64,000 bases of DNA from Desulfobulbaceae bacterium (lineage in GTDB: Bacteria; Desulfobacterota; Desulfobulbia; Desulfobulbales; SURF-16), in the NCBI GenBank assembly GCA_023230525.1, contig JALNXE010000005.1, positions 1 to 64,000 of the forward strand, read 5' to 3'. The notes under the pieces were generated by a model. That model did not search any database. It was not told the DNA's origin and saw only the letters and a program-made list of their open reading frames with translations. This document shows, in pieces, positions 42,472-52,587 of the stretch. Each line of letters opens with the position of its first letter. Positions within the stretch are counted from its first letter, which is position 1. The position numbers and the translations under genes were made by a program.

Positions 42472-42546
42472 GATATCTCTCCTCTGGTCAGCAGGCCCGC
42501 CCTTGGCAACGGCGGCCCCTTCCTTCTCACTTCTCACTGGCTTTAA

Positions 42547-43224
42547 TTACTCCACCCGGCTGCCAAGCCAGATGGTGTGCCGCTCGCCTTCAGCCACCCC
42601 ATGCAGTTTGATCAGCACCTCTTCCACCAGAAAGCCCGCCTTGTGCAATCGCTGGGTAAAGGCCGGATCGGGCCCGGCCGACCAGACGGCCAGCAGGCCT
42701 CCGGACCGCAAGGCGGCAAAGGCCACACTCAATCCGTCCAGACTGTAAAGCCAGTTGTTTTCCTGGCGGGTCAGCCCCTCGGGGCCATTGTCAACGTCCA
42801 GCAGGATGGCGTCAAAGCCGCTCTTGTCCGCCCGCATCACCTTGCGCACATCCACCTCCCGCACCGTAACCCGGCGGTCATCCAACGGATGACCGGCAAG
42901 CCCCCCCAGAGGCCCCCGGTTCCAGGCCACCACCGCCGGCACCAGTTCAGCCACCACCACCCTGGCCTCAGGCCCGAGAACCTGCAGGGCGGCGGCCAGG
43001 GTATAACCCATCCCCAGCCCGCCGAGCAACACCCGGGGCTGAGGCCGGGCACGGACCCGGCTGCAGGCCAGTTCGGCCAGGGCATCCTCCGAACCATGGA
43101 CCTGGCTGTTCATCAGTTCATCCTCGTCCACCCGGATGGAAAACTCCCCGTCGCGCCGGTAAAGCCGCATCTCGCCACCGTTGCCCGGCACCCGGGCGCT
43201 GTCCTCTAACGTCCAGGAATGCAC
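42547..43224 (-). CDS. Spermidine synthase-like methyltransferase-fold protein
   Basis: A 225-residue Rossmann protein with VLLGGLGMGYTLAAALQVLG (motif I), RVVVAELVPAVVAWNRGPLG, and the DAILLDVDNGPEGL motif typical of spermidine synthase-like proteins. The start is GTG 43224; an in-frame ATG at 43170 is also possible. No polyamine genes are close. The usual aminopropyl-acceptor residues are not obvious, so it may be a methyltransferase-like enzyme of other function. Confidence 0.78.
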   Translation of the reverse strand: MHSWTLEDSARVPGNGGEMRLYRRDGEFSIRVDEDELMNSQVHGSEDALAELACSRVRARPQPRVLLGGLGMGYTLAAALQVLGPEARVVVAELVPAVVAWNRGPLGGLAGHPLDDRRVTVREVDVRKVMRADKSGFDAILLDVDNGPEGLTRQENNWLYSLDGLSVAFAALRSGGLLAVWSAGPDPAFTQRLHKAGFLVEEVLIKLHGVAEGERHTIWLGSRVE

Positions 43225-43296
43225 GGGCGGCTTACCGTGAGCACAGGGAGAAAGGCCTCCCGCCCGGTGTCATGTCTGTTGTTCATTTAAGGGCCA

Positions 43297-44742
43297 TCAG
43301 TCGAAATTGAGGTTAAAAAATTTCACATCAAGATATTCGAAGATGCCCAGCGAACCGCCTTCGCGGCCGTAGCCCGAGTATTTCACCCCGCCGAACGGCA
43401 TTTCCGCCAGGCTGCCCGACCAGCCGTTCACCGTGACAATGCCGGCCTGCAGGGCGGACACGGTCTGGTGGGCCAGCTGCAGGGAATTGGTGAAAACATA
43501 ACTCGCCAGCCCGTAATCCACGGCATTGGCCCGTTCCACCACCTCTTCCAGGGTGGCAAAGCCGGTAATCAGCGCCAGCGGGCCGAAGGGTTCATGCTGC
43601 ATGACGGACATGTCATCCCGGACGTTGGTGATGATGGTCGGCTCAAAAAAATATCCTTTGTTGAGCCCGGCCGGCCGCTTGCCCCCGAAAACCACGGTGC
43701 CGCCCTCCTCGACTGTTTTCTCCACCATCTGCTCCATGGCCTGCAAACGCCGGCGGTTGATCAACGGCCCGATGTCCACCGCCGGGTCCATGCCGTTGCC
43801 GATCTTCAGCCTGGCGGTGGCCTCAACCAGGGCCTTGGTGAACCGCTCCCCATGGGCGTGGTGCACAAAAAAACGGGTCGGCGACACGCAGACCTGGCCG
43901 TTATTGCGGAACTTGGCCACCACCGCCCCGGCAGCCACCTTCTCGGGATCAGCATCGGCATGGACAATGACCGGGGCGTGGCCACCCAGTTCCATGGTCA
44001 CCTTTTTCACCGAGTCGGCCGCCCGGCGGATAAGCTGCTGGCCCACCGCCACGGAGCCGGTAAAGCTGATTTTCCTGACCACCGGGCTGGCCAGGATGGT
44101 GTCGGAAATTTCCTCCGGCCGGCCGGTGAGCAGATTGATGACCCCGGCAGGCAGCCCGGCATCGCTAAAACACCTGACCAATTCCGCGGCACAGGCCGAA
44201 CCCTCCTCAGCCGGCCGGCAGATAATCGAGCAGCCGGCAGCCAGGGCGGCGGCAATTTTACGGGACGGCAGGACAATGGGAAAATTAAAGGCCGTAAAGC
44301 CTGCGGCAACGCCCACGGGTTCATAGAGGGTATGCAGCCTGTTATGCATGCTTCGGCCGGCCAGCACCTCGCCGGAGATCCGGCGGGCCTCATCAGCAAA
44401 CCAGTCAATGATCTCCACCGCGCTTCTTACCTCGCCCAATGACTGGGTAATGGGCTTGCCGCAATCGAGCACCACCCGCCTGGCGATATCCGTTGCTCTC
44501 TCAGCCAGCAGGCGGGCCGCCTTTCTCAGCACCGCCGAGCGCTCCCAGGGCGCCACCTGGCGCCAGATTGCCAGGCCCTGCCGGGCCGCGGCAATGGCCA
44601 TCTCCGTATCCGCCCGGCCGGCCTGGCTGGCGGTGGCCACCACCTCTTCCGTAGCCGGATTAACAATCTCGATTTTCCCCCCGGATATGGCCCCTTGCCA
44701 TTGGCCGTTAATGAAAAGATCAACATGCAATATATTAGTCAT
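43297..44742 (-). CDS. NAD(P)-dependent aldehyde dehydrogenase
   Basis: A 481-residue ALDH; ATG 44742 is preferred to a TTG at 44751. Catalytic glutamate lies in VTMELGGHAPVIV and the cysteine in NNGQVCVSPTRFFV. The cofactor region has FTAFNFPIVLPSRKIAAAL and ISFTGSVAVGQQLI. The C-terminal PFGGVKYSGYGREGGSLGI is complete. It most resembles succinate-semialdehyde dehydrogenase/glycolaldehyde-type enzymes, but the substrate is not fixed by context. The cysteine-loop sequence fits the branch common in anaerobes. It is transcribed alone. Confidence 0.9.
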   Translation of the reverse strand: MTNILHVDLFINGQWQGAISGGKIEIVNPATEEVVATASQAGRADTEMAIAAARQGLAIWRQVAPWERSAVLRKAARLLAERATDIARRVVLDCGKPITQSLGEVRSAVEIIDWFADEARRISGEVLAGRSMHNRLHTLYEPVGVAAGFTAFNFPIVLPSRKIAAALAAGCSIICRPAEEGSACAAELVRCFSDAGLPAGVINLLTGRPEEISDTILASPVVRKISFTGSVAVGQQLIRRAADSVKKVTMELGGHAPVIVHADADPEKVAAGAVVAKFRNNGQVCVSPTRFFVHHAHGERFTKALVEATARLKIGNGMDPAVDIGPLINRRRLQAMEQMVEKTVEEGGTVVFGGKRPAGLNKGYFFEPTIITNVRDDMSVMQHEPFGPLALITGFATLEEVVERANAVDYGLASYVFTNSLQLAHQTVSALQAGIVTVNGWSGSLAEMPFGGVKYSGYGREGGSLGIFEYLDVKFFNLNFD

Positions 44743-45230
44743 TTTCCTCAAACCTTCCTCTTTATTACCTCACCAGGCCAACCATTATCCGGCAAGGCGG
44801 GATTCCCCGGATCACCTGCCGCAGCGAGGTGCCTGACCGTACTTGCCGGAACTTATCCGGATCGCTGTGAAAATCTTTATCCCCGGCAAAGGCCACCTGC
44901 CGGATATGACCGCGTTGGATAATAGGACGTGGGAATCTTACAGGAGTGACCGAACTCGTCAAGGCATGGGCAAATTATTTAACATGGGGTGAGAAGACTG
45001 TCAAAAATTACGTTCCCCTTTTCTCCGGTTTTTCTTCAGCCATTCTCTTAAGGCTGGCGCGGCAGCCGGTAAGGAGCGGCAAAAAAGACCGGCATAAGGG
45101 ATAGCAGCCAAATGGTTAAGTATGCAGCGGACAAAAGGTTCTCCGGGATTGAGGCGGCATGAATATGCAGAGTTCGGCCCGGAGGCCGGCAGACAGACCG
45201 CTCGGCTGCCCGGAAGTCCGGATGCAATTT
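44743..45230. other. Intergenic stretch without recognisable features
   Basis: These 488 bases separate the aldehyde dehydrogenase start from the end of the hybrid kinase gene, both on the minus strand. I see no credible open frame, no RNA gene, no copy of the dispersed repeat and no strong terminator. A short AT-rich run at 44970-45020 may hold the promoter of the dehydrogenase gene or may be neutral. Confidence 0.5.
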
Positions 45231-48200
45231 TTACATCTTTTGCCTGGTCAGGATTTCATGAATTTTCTGGGACAGATCCTTCATATTGTAAGGTTTCTGA
45301 ATAAAACCGCTGCAGCCCTGCTTCAGCATGGAGGAAGCCTGGCCATTAATGCTGTAACCGCTTGACAGCAGAACCCGCACCTCGGGATTGATTTTTTTTA
45401 ATCCGGCAAAGGTATCGCCACCGCTCAGGCCGGGCATGACCAGATCCAGCAGGACAATATCAATCCTGTCCCGGTTGCTGGTGTAAACAGCCAGCGCCTC
45501 TTTACCGCTGCGGGCGGTCAGCACCCCATAGCCCAGGCTCTTGATGATCTCCGTGCCGACGTCGATGATCAACTGCTCATCATCCACCAGCAGAACGGTC
45601 CCTTCGCCGTGCAACACCTCGTTTGACAGCTTCTTTTCTGCAATGACATCTTTTCCCGAGGCGGGCAGATAGATGTTGAAGGTGGCGCCGTGTCCTTTGA
45701 CGCTGTAAACATTGATAATGCCGCCATGATTCTTGATGATGCCATATACCGAGGCCAGGCCCAAGCCTGTTCCTCTCCCCATCTCCTTGGTGGTGAAGAA
45801 CGGATCAAAGATCTTCTGCTGAATGGCTTCATCGATGCCCACTCCGGTATCGGTCACCGAGATCTTGACATACTGCCCGGGCTTCACTCTATATGGGCGC
45901 AGGTAATCTTCATCCAAGACGGCATTTTCCGTCTGCACAAAAAGATCGCCGCCATTGGGCATGGCCTGCCAGGCGTTGATGTAGAGATTCAGCATCACCT
46001 GCTCTATCTGCCCCTGATCGGCTTCCACGGTCCAGAGATCCTCCGCATATTTTTCATGAATGGTGATCTCTTTCTTGGTACGGCCGAACAGATGATTCTG
46101 CACCTTGATAAGTTCATTTAAATTGACCGGTTTGACCTCATATTTCCCGCCCCGGCCAAAACCGAGAAGCTGCTTGGTCAGTTCCGCGGCCCGCCAGACA
46201 ATGCTTTCTATCTCCTTCAAATGAGGAAAATGAGGATGCGAAGAGTCGATATCCATCAGCATCAGGGCATTTCTGCCCTGCAGGCCCATCAGCAGATTAT
46301 TAAAGTCATGGGCCACCCCTCCAGCCAGGGTGCCGATGGACTCCATTTTCTGCGCCTGATAAAACTGCACCTCGAAGCGCTTCTGCTCGGTCATATCCCG
46401 GATAACCGTAATCACCCTGACCACCCTGCCCTCTTCCATCAGGGGTATCTTGCGGGCTTCGGTGACAAATTCCCGGTCGCCGATTCTGGTGGTTTCCTGG
46501 GTGACCAGCACCTGTTTATTGGCAAAAACCCAGCGGTATTCATCAACAACCTTTGCCGGCAAAAAGGGAAAAATTTCCAGGGGAGTACGGCCGATAACTT
46601 CCTCCTCCAGCCCCAACTCCCTGTTAATCCGCCTAAAAACGGCGTTGAACAGCACAATTTTCAAATCCTGATCCACCACATGGATCCAGTCTCCCATGGC
46701 GTCCAGGATTTCCCGGTAATTTTTCTCGCTCTCCCGCAGCTTATCCTCCGCCCGTTTGAGCTCGGTGATGTCGCGAAACATCCCCTGCAGATACTTTTTG
46801 CCGCCGATATTTATCAGGCTGGCCTTGATGGCTACGATTCTTATGGCCCCGCTGCTCGTGATAATCTCCTCTTCCAGAATGCTTCCCTCACCATCCTTGA
46901 TATGGGCTTGGAATGTGTGAGAAAAAGTATCCGTAACGCGACCAGGCGGGTGCAGGATTGTCTGGTGTCGGCCGATTAGTTCCGATTTATCCATGCCGAC
47001 CAGCCTGGCGGCCTCCTGGTTGCAGTCAACAATGATGCCGGTTTCCGCCTCAGCGAGAAATATGCCGTCCCGGGCCTGCTCAAAGAGTTTACGGTAGCGC
47101 TCCGCACTCGCCCGGAGTTCCAGTTCGGCCATCTTGCGGTGCGTGATATCGCGCAGCAGCTCCACCACCATCTTCGGATTGCCATGTTCATCGCGGGCGG
47201 CAACATTGGCGATACACCAGAAATTCGTCTGCCTGCCGTTGATGGCCATATCCGTTTCAAATTCGTGGATCCTGCCGTCTTCGAAACATTTCTGGACAAT
47301 GCAGGACGCACACACCTCGCTGCGGCCCTGATAAACGGCAAAGCACTTCCTGCCGAGGATATCCGCCCCGAAAACCGACTCGGAATTCTCGTTGACCCAG
47401 ATAATGTTGAACTGTTGATCCACCATACACATGTAATCCGGCACCGACTCAATGACGCCGGACAGTTTCTGCTCACTCTCCCTCAGCGCCTCTGCTCCGC
47501 TGGCGATCTCCTGCAGATACCTTGCTTCGATTTCAAGCTTCGCCTGCCGTTTCTGGCTCCGGAACAGCATGATGCCGCCGGTTCCCAGAAAGAGCACCAG
47601 CAACCCCGCCAGCATGATGGTATTTCTCGCATGCCGGTTGATCGGTCCGGCAATTTCCGCATAGGGCAGGGTCAATACCAGATGCCAGTGCTCCCGGCCA
47701 ATGGAAATGCGCCAGAAGGCGACCAGATCAGGCTGATCCGTGAGACAGTTGGTATAGATCCCGGCACCCTGTGGTTCCGTGGCCACCCGGTTGAGATAAT
47801 CATGCTCCGCTTTGATATGCTCTTTTGTCCTGTTTTCGTTGAACTTTTCCCCTCTTTCCGTATGCATTCTTCTGATGACATCCAACACCCTGAGGCCGAT
47901 GAACTCTTTTCGGGGATAGGCAAGAACCGTATGCTGGCCATCAAACATCCAGGCAAAGCCGTTGTGGCCGACCTTGATCGGGGTGATAAAACGTCTGGCC
48001 AGGGTTTCAACCTCGATCACCCACCTGAGGATACCGATAAACTCCTCATGCGCAAATATCGGCTCTGATCCGGATATGGCGAGATTGCCCCGTTCGTTGA
48101 CAAACGTTGCACTGATGTGCCCTCTCTGCTCATTGATCACATAGGCAATATCCCGCTTCGCGGCATCATTGCTGCCCTCGCCATCCCCCCTGGCAGGAGA

Positions 48201-48575
48201 AGTATGCAGGAGAAGCCCTTTGGCATCAAAGACAGCGAGGCTATAAATCTCACTTTTGTGAATTTGATAAAGATTTTCGATGGGACAATATCCGCTTTCA
48301 GGCATCCGGCCAGTGCCCGCCGCAGTAATAATTCTTTGCCGTAAATTCGAATCATCGGCAAAGGCTTTGAAGATTGCAAGGTGCTCGGCAATATATTCTT
48401 CCATACCCCTGGCCGTGGCCTCATTGGTGGCCTGCAACTGCTGCTCTATCTGGGAAACAACGGTTTTTTTGAAATGAGCATGGGACAGGTAGGACACATA
48501 GATAATGGCAATGATCACCGATGTACTGGCGATGATACTTGCCGTGGTCCTGGTAAAGAGTTTTTTAACTGTCAT
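45231..48575 (-). CDS. Hybrid sensor histidine kinase (Cache, three PAS, REC)
   Basis: A 1114-residue protein. Membrane segments at about 12-31 and 312-332 flank a periplasmic Cache-like sensor ([22 protein letters not shown]). Three PAS domains follow (about 365-490, 495-615 and 625-740), the first with [20 protein letters not shown]. The kinase core has the H-box [14 protein letters not shown]-box [16 protein letters not shown] and G-boxes DTGVGID and [15 protein letters not shown]. It ends in a receiver domain ([14 protein letters not shown], phospho-acceptor in [15 protein letters not shown] in IQKPYN). The H-box class and built-in REC fit complex environmental sensing. No DNA-binding regulator is adjacent. 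ATG 48575 lacks a clear ribosome binding site. Confidence 0.9.
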   Translation of the reverse strand: MTVKKLFTRTTASIIASTSVIIAIIYVSYLSHAHFKKTVVSQIEQQLQATNEATARGMEEYIAEHLAIFKAFADDSNLRQRIITAAGTGRMPESGYCPIENLYQIHKSEIYSLAVFDAKGLLLHTSPARGDGEGSNDAAKRDIAYVINEQRGHISATFVNERGNLAISGSEPIFAHEEFIGILRWVIEVETLARRFITPIKVGHNGFAWMFDGQHTVLAYPRKEFIGLRVLDVIRRMHTERGEKFNENRTKEHIKAEHDYLNRVATEPQGAGIYTNCLTDQPDLVAFWRISIGREHWHLVLTLPYAEIAGPINRHARNTIMLAGLLVLFLGTGGIMLFRSQKRQAKLEIEARYLQEIASGAEALRESEQKLSGVIESVPDYMCMVDQQFNIIWVNENSESVFGADILGRKCFAVYQGRSEVCASCIVQKCFEDGRIHEFETDMAINGRQTNFWCIANVAARDEHGNPKMVVELLRDITHRKMAELELRASAERYRKLFEQARDGIFLAEAETGIIVDCNQEAARLVGMDKSELIGRHQTILHPPGRVTDTFSHTFQAHIKDGEGSILEEEIITSSGAIRIVAIKASLINIGGKKYLQGMFRDITELKRAEDKLRESEKNYREILDAMGDWIHVVDQDLKIVLFNAVFRRINRELGLEEEVIGRTPLEIFPFLPAKVVDEYRWVFANKQVLVTQETTRIGDREFVTEARKIPLMEEGRVVRVITVIRDMTEQKRFEVQFYQAQKMESIGTLAGGVAHDFNNLLMGLQGRNALMLMDIDSSHPHFPHLKEIESIVWRAAELTKQLLGFGRGGKYEVKPVNLNELIKVQNHLFGRTKKEITIHEKYAEDLWTVEADQGQIEQVMLNLYINAWQAMPNGGDLFVQTENAVLDEDYLRPYRVKPGQYVKISVTDTGVGIDEAIQQKIFDPFFTTKEMGRGTGLGLASVYGIIKNHGGIINVYSVKGHGATFNIYLPASGKDVIAEKKLSNEVLHGEGTVLLVDDEQLIIDVGTEIIKSLGYGVLTARSGKEALAVYTSNRDRIDIVLLDLVMPGLSGGDTFAGLKKINPEVRVLLSSGYSINGQASSMLKQGCSGFIQKPYNMKDLSQKIHEILTRQKM

Positions 48576-48596
48576 ATGGTTAGCATGTAAATGATC

Positions 48597-48682
48597 AGGA
48601 GCCCTTACGAAATAACGGGTACAGGTCGTACTGTTCCTTTACGGCTTCTTCTGCCGTTTTGGTTTGCAAAATCAACGGCTCC
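48597..48682 (-). repeat. Dispersed structured repeat, copy F (degenerate)
   Basis: A diverged copy in reverse orientation. From 48597 it reads AGGAGCCCTTACGAAATAAC, comparable to the inverted right end of copies A-D. Then come TTTACGGCTTCTTCTGCCGT (matching the inner part of copy D) and finally AACGGCT. Several substitutions and small indels distinguish it. It starts 22 bases before the hybrid kinase start codon, in the kinase promoter region. Confidence 0.5.
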
Positions 48683-48689
48683 GCACCGG

Positions 48690-48900
48690 CCAAAAAAATG
48701 AATCTGTGCCACGGAGACAGTGCCTGAAGGGAAAAAACGCGAAACCCCCTGATAGTAATCGGGTCTTGTTTGGGGAAAGTCCGGGGCCGACGGCTGAACA
48801 AGGTGGCCGATCGGCGAGGGGATCAAGCGAAGCCCCACGGCAAAACCCTCAGCACAGAAGGGCCAAAATGGAACAGGAGCAATATCCTGTGATCCCAGAC
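48690..48900. other. Structured-looking GC-rich segment, possible RNA or intron relic
   Basis: Between the kinase and lgt genes is a 210-base GC-rich stretch that differs in composition from the AT-rich flank after 48900. It contains local inverted repeats, such as GAGGGGATCAAGCGAAGCCCC (arms GGGG/CCCC) near 48817 and GGCCGACGGC against GGCCGATCGGC near 48790, and the phrase GGGGAAAGTCCGGGG. Open frames exist on both strands but have no recognised family. It may be a relic of a group II intron or another structured RNA. This is a guess from appearance only. Confidence 0.25.
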
Positions 48901-49030
48901 TGGAATGAAAAAATATCATTTTCAATAAAATGATATTCATTTAAGGAAAAAATGAAAAGAAATTTAAGGAGGGAAGAAATTTTTTCAATATCAACAGCCA
49001 GTCATCTCAGCCCCCATTGCATGCAATCAC

Positions 49031-49058
49031 TTGACAAGCAAAATTTCTCAGGTTTAAT
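49031..49058 (+). promoter_or_regulatory. Promoter of lgt placed for a leaderless transcript
   Basis: TTGACA (49031-49036) and TTTAAT (49053-49058) are spaced by 16 bp. The A of the lgt start codon is the seventh base after the -10 hexamer, the expected transcription start. No Shine-Dalgarno sequence precedes the ATG, so the mRNA may begin at its start codon. Confidence 0.55.
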
Positions 49059-49064
49059 GGCCGT

Positions 49065-49859
49065 ATGCTTTCTTTTCCAGAAATAGATCCTGTTCTCATC
49101 AAACTGGGGCCGCTGCAGGTGCGCTGGTATGGCCTGATGTATGTTCTCGGTTTCTTAAGCTCCTACTTTCTCGTCCGCCATCAGATCAGCAAATTCCGGC
49201 TCAAGAAACTGGCGGTTGAATTTGAAAACCTCAACTTCGCGCTCATCATCAGCCTGGTGCTGGGCGGCAGATTGGGCTATGTGTTTTTTTATAATTTCTC
49301 CTATTACCTGGAGCATCCGCTGGAGATCTTCGCCACCTGGCATGGGGGCATGTCCTTTCATGGCGCGGTCATCGGCCTGGTGCTGGCCGGCTGGCTCTAC
49401 TGCCGCAAAAAAGGACTGAACTTTCTGGAAACAGCGGACATCTATGTAGTAACGACCCCGGTTGGGTTAGGCCTGGGCCGGCTCGGCAACTTTATCAATG
49501 CCGAACTTTTCGGCCGGGTAAGCGACGTACCCTGGGCCATGGTTTTTCCGGGGGCAGGGCCTCTTGCCCGTCATCCTTCCCAGCTGTATGAGGCCCTGCT
49601 GGAGGGGGTAGTGCTGTTTGCCATTCTCTGGCGGCTGAAAACCGCGAAATACCGCCGCGGCTGGGCCCACGGCACGATGCTTGCCGCCTTTCTCATGCTC
49701 TACGGCTTTTTCCGTATCTTCAGCGAATTCTTCCGCCAGCCGGATGCCCAGATCGGCTTTCTGGCAGGCTTTATCACCCGGGGGCAGCTTTTAAGCGCTG
49801 TAATGATTTGTGCTGGATTAATTCTCTATTTTAACGTAAAAAACGATTCTAACGTGTAA
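49065..49859 (+). CDS. lgt: Prolipoprotein diacylglyceryl transferase
   Basis: A 264-residue inner-membrane enzyme that transfers diacylglycerol from phosphatidylglycerol to the lipobox cysteine of prolipoproteins. The Lgt signature GRLGNFINAELFGR is present, along with LQVRWYGLMYVLGF, WHGGMSFHGAVIGLVLAGW and RHPSQLYEALLEG. Seven hydrophobic segments fit the family. It serves lipoproteins such as those at 31380, 37814 and 41995. Its stop overlaps the ATG of the M16 gene (TAATG). The start is probably leaderless. Confidence 0.95.
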   Translation: MLSFPEIDPVLIKLGPLQVRWYGLMYVLGFLSSYFLVRHQISKFRLKKLAVEFENLNFALIISLVLGGRLGYVFFYNFSYYLEHPLEIFATWHGGMSFHGAVIGLVLAGWLYCRKKGLNFLETADIYVVTTPVGLGLGRLGNFINAELFGRVSDVPWAMVFPGAGPLARHPSQLYEALLEGVVLFAILWRLKTAKYRRGWAHGTMLAAFLMLYGFFRIFSEFFRQPDAQIGFLAGFITRGQLLSAVMICAGLILYFNVKNDSNV

Positions 49860-52537
49860 TGTGGACCGCTCCCATGAAATCACGGCCATTTTTCTTACTG
49901 ATTTTACTCCTAACAGCCATCACTATGACAACACAGACAACCGGCGCCAAAGAACTTTCCTCCCATCTTTACAAGGAAACCCTCTCCAATAAACTGGCGG
50001 TCCTGGTCAAGGAGACCCCCGGGACCAAGGTCGCCACCGTACAGATATGGGTGAAGGCCGGCAGCATTTACGAAGACGAGAACGAAGCAGGCATCACCCA
50101 CCTGATCGAACATATGATCTTCAAGGGCACCCCCACCAGGGGGCTGGGCAGGATCGCCGGCGACATCGAGGAGGTCGGAGGCCGCATCAATGCCTATACC
50201 TCCTATGAATACACGGTGTACCACGCCACCCTCTCCGCCCGCTTCTGGGAAAGAGGCCTTGATGTGCTCAACGACGCCCTGCGCCACTCCATATTTGATC
50301 CCGACGAGCTGGAGCGGGAGAAAAAGGTGATTCTGGAAGAGATCCGCATGCGTAACGACCGGCCGGAAACCAAGCTCTTCGAGCAGCTGATGACCACGGC
50401 CTACACGGTCCATCCTTACCGGCTGCCGGTCATCGGCACGGTGGAGAGCGTCACGGGCTTTACCCGGGACGACATCCTCAACTACATGAAGGACCACTAC
50501 CATGCCGAGAACTTCACCGTGGTGGTGGTGGGCGACGTGCGTTACGGCGATGTCTTGCGGGCGGTAAATAATCTCATGGGGGACATTGCCCAGGGCGATC
50601 ATGTTCAGCCCCCCCTGCCCCAGGAACCGGACCAGGATGCGCCCCGCTTTTTCCAGCAGAAGGACGACATCAACCAGACCCATCTGGCCCTGGCCTTTGC
50701 CATTACCCCCTTTGTCCATCCCGACACCCCGGTGCTCGATGTCATTGCCGCCATTCTCGGCCAGGGAGATGCCTCCCGCCTGTTCAATGAGCTGCGCAAC
50801 GAGAAGCGGCTGGTCTACCGGGTCAGCGCCGCAGCCTTTACCCCCAAGGACAAAGGGCTGATGGAGGCTACCGCCACCCTGGATGCCGCCAAACTTCCAG
50901 AAGCCCTGGAGGCGATGCTGGAAGAGTTTTTCCGGCTCAAATACCTGCGGGTCAGCGAGGAAGAGATCAACCGGGTGAAACGCAACCTGGAAAGCGACTT
51001 TGTCTTCAATCTGGAACGGGCGGAAGGACAGGCCCGTACCCTGGGGTCTTTTGAGTTTCTCACCGGTGATCCGCGGGAAGACGAATACCTGACCAAGGTT
51101 CGCACGGTAAGCGCCGACGACGTCATGCGCGTGGCCCAGAAATATTTTACCACCCGCAACATCTCCGTCGGCTGCCTGCTGCCGCTGGATAGCCCGGTCG
51201 ACATCAACAGCGGGATGTTTGCCCAAATCATCGCCAAGGCGGAAGAGGCGGCCAAAAACAGTGTGCCCCCCTCTTTGCTGAGCAACTCCTACCTCAATGA
51301 TGTGCACCGGTTTCAGCTGGCAAACGGCATCACCCTGCTGGTGCGGGAGGACCACAGCATCCCCACCGTTTCCATGCGGGCTCTCTTTCCCGGCGGCCTG
51401 CGCAGTGAAACGGAAGCCACCAACGGCGCCTTTGCCTTTATCACCGAGCTGCTGCCCACCGCCACCGAGAAACTGTCCTCCCGGGAGCTCACCCTGGAGA
51501 TTGCCGAAATGGCCGGCTCCATCTCCGGCTTCAACGGTAAAAACACCTTCGGCCTCAAGGCGGATTTTCTGGCCCGTTTTTTTGATGATGGGCTCAGGCT
51601 CTTCCGGGACATTATCATCACCCCGGCCTTTGATGAGGCGGAGGCGGAAAAAATCAGACCGGAACTCCTGGCCCTGCTCAAGCAGCAGGATGATTCGCTG
51701 CCCTCGCTGAGCTTCAAAGAATTTAACCGCCTGCTCTTCCAGGGACACCCATACGCCCTGAATAACTCGGGTTCGGAAGCGGCCATCAAAAACTTCACCA
51801 CCGGCGATCTGAAAAAAATTTACCAGGATCACGCCGTTCCGGAAAAGATGGTGCTGGCTGTTGCCGGTGATGTCAAGGCTGGCGAGGTGCAGAAGCTGGT
51901 GGAAAAATACTTCGGCACCTGGGCCAACCCGGCAACAAACAACGATACGGTACGGGAAAGTTTCCTGCCCCCGCCTCCCCCGGCCCACCCGCAATTCTTC
52001 TCGGTGGAACGGGACAAGGAACAGGTGCATATTGTCATCGGTTTTCTCGCCGTACCGCTCTCCAGCGCAGACAGATATCCCCTGGAAATCATCGAAACCG
52101 TCTTAAGCGGCCAGAGCGGCAGGCTCTTCAACGAGCTGCGCGACAAGCAGAGCCTGGCCTACAGCCTTTCCGCCTTCAGCCTGTTCGGGCTTGAGACCGG
52201 CTCATTCGGCATTTATATCGGCACCAGCCCGGACAAAAGAGATGAAGTGATCAAGGCGCTGTGGAAGGAGCTTTATCTGATCCAGGAGGAAACGGTAAGT
52301 GACGAGGAGCTGACCAAGGCCAAAAACCTGCTGATCAGCCAGTATGAACTGGGGCTGCAGACCCATGGCGCCCAGGCCATGGAAATGGGCTTGAACGAGA
52401 CGTACGGCCTGGGGCAGGATTACGGCAACCGCTATGTTGCCGAGATTGATAAAATTGACGGACAAAGGGTGCTTGAGGTTGCCCGCCGCTACATCCAGCC
52501 CGACCATTATGTCATGGTCACCGTCGGGGCGAAATGA
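49859..52537 (+). CDS. M16 family zinc protease (insulinase/pitrilysin), two-domain
   Basis: An 892-residue exported protease with a signal peptide (FFLLILLLTAITMTTQTTGA). The start ATG 49859 overlaps the lgt stop (TAATG); ATG 49874 is an alternative. The first M16 half has the zinc motif H-x2-E-H (THLIEHMIFKGTP) with the downstream glutamate in LEREKKVILEEIRMR. The second half (from about residue 480) repeats the fold, with ELLPTATEKLSSREL in the corresponding region and no HxxEH, and ends with a third and fourth M16 subdomain. This two-active/inactive layout within one chain is usual for larger M16 proteases, which degrade peptides in the periplasm. Confidence 0.92.
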   Translation: MWTAPMKSRPFFLLILLLTAITMTTQTTGAKELSSHLYKETLSNKLAVLVKETPGTKVATVQIWVKAGSIYEDENEAGITHLIEHMIFKGTPTRGLGRIAGDIEEVGGRINAYTSYEYTVYHATLSARFWERGLDVLNDALRHSIFDPDELEREKKVILEEIRMRNDRPETKLFEQLMTTAYTVHPYRLPVIGTVESVTGFTRDDILNYMKDHYHAENFTVVVVGDVRYGDVLRAVNNLMGDIAQGDHVQPPLPQEPDQDAPRFFQQKDDINQTHLALAFAITPFVHPDTPVLDVIAAILGQGDASRLFNELRNEKRLVYRVSAAAFTPKDKGLMEATATLDAAKLPEALEAMLEEFFRLKYLRVSEEEINRVKRNLESDFVFNLERAEGQARTLGSFEFLTGDPREDEYLTKVRTVSADDVMRVAQKYFTTRNISVGCLLPLDSPVDINSGMFAQIIAKAEEAAKNSVPPSLLSNSYLNDVHRFQLANGITLLVREDHSIPTVSMRALFPGGLRSETEATNGAFAFITELLPTATEKLSSRELTLEIAEMAGSISGFNGKNTFGLKADFLARFFDDGLRLFRDIIITPAFDEAEAEKIRPELLALLKQQDDSLPSLSFKEFNRLLFQGHPYALNNSGSEAAIKNFTTGDLKKIYQDHAVPEKMVLAVAGDVKAGEVQKLVEKYFGTWANPATNNDTVRESFLPPPPPAHPQFFSVERDKEQVHIVIGFLAVPLSSADRYPLEIIETVLSGQSGRLFNELRDKQSLAYSLSAFSLFGLETGSFGIYIGTSPDKRDEVIKALWKELYLIQEETVSDEELTKAKNLLISQYELGLQTHGAQAMEMGLNETYGLGQDYGNRYVAEIDKIDGQRVLEVARRYIQPDHYVMVTVGAK

Positions 52538-52587
52538 TAACGTTCCAACGCTTAAACGTTTGAACGCTTGAACAAGGATTTATTGCC

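Noticed and set aside
44765..44962. A 65-residue minus-strand frame upstream of the aldehyde dehydrogenase
   Set aside because: No ribosome binding site and no recognisable motif; more likely the 5' untranslated region.
45122..45365. Short plus-strand frames opposite the end of the hybrid kinase gene
   Set aside because: They partly overlap the kinase on the other strand, lack ribosome binding sites and show no recognisable protein.
48690..48900. c-di-GMP (GEMM) riboswitch or RNase P RNA
   Set aside because: Although GGGGAAAGTCCGGGG resembles part of RNase P, the other conserved P4 strand and the overall length are missing, and the GEMM tetraloop-receptor pattern is absent.
48664..48933. 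An 89-residue plus-strand open frame near the hybrid kinase start
   Set aside because: It begins in a degenerate repeat copy, has no ribosome binding site and overlaps an equally open minus-strand frame, so coding is unlikely.
52542..52573. Terminator between the M16 gene and rpe
   Set aside because: The near-palindrome is AT-rich with mismatches and no T tract follows it.
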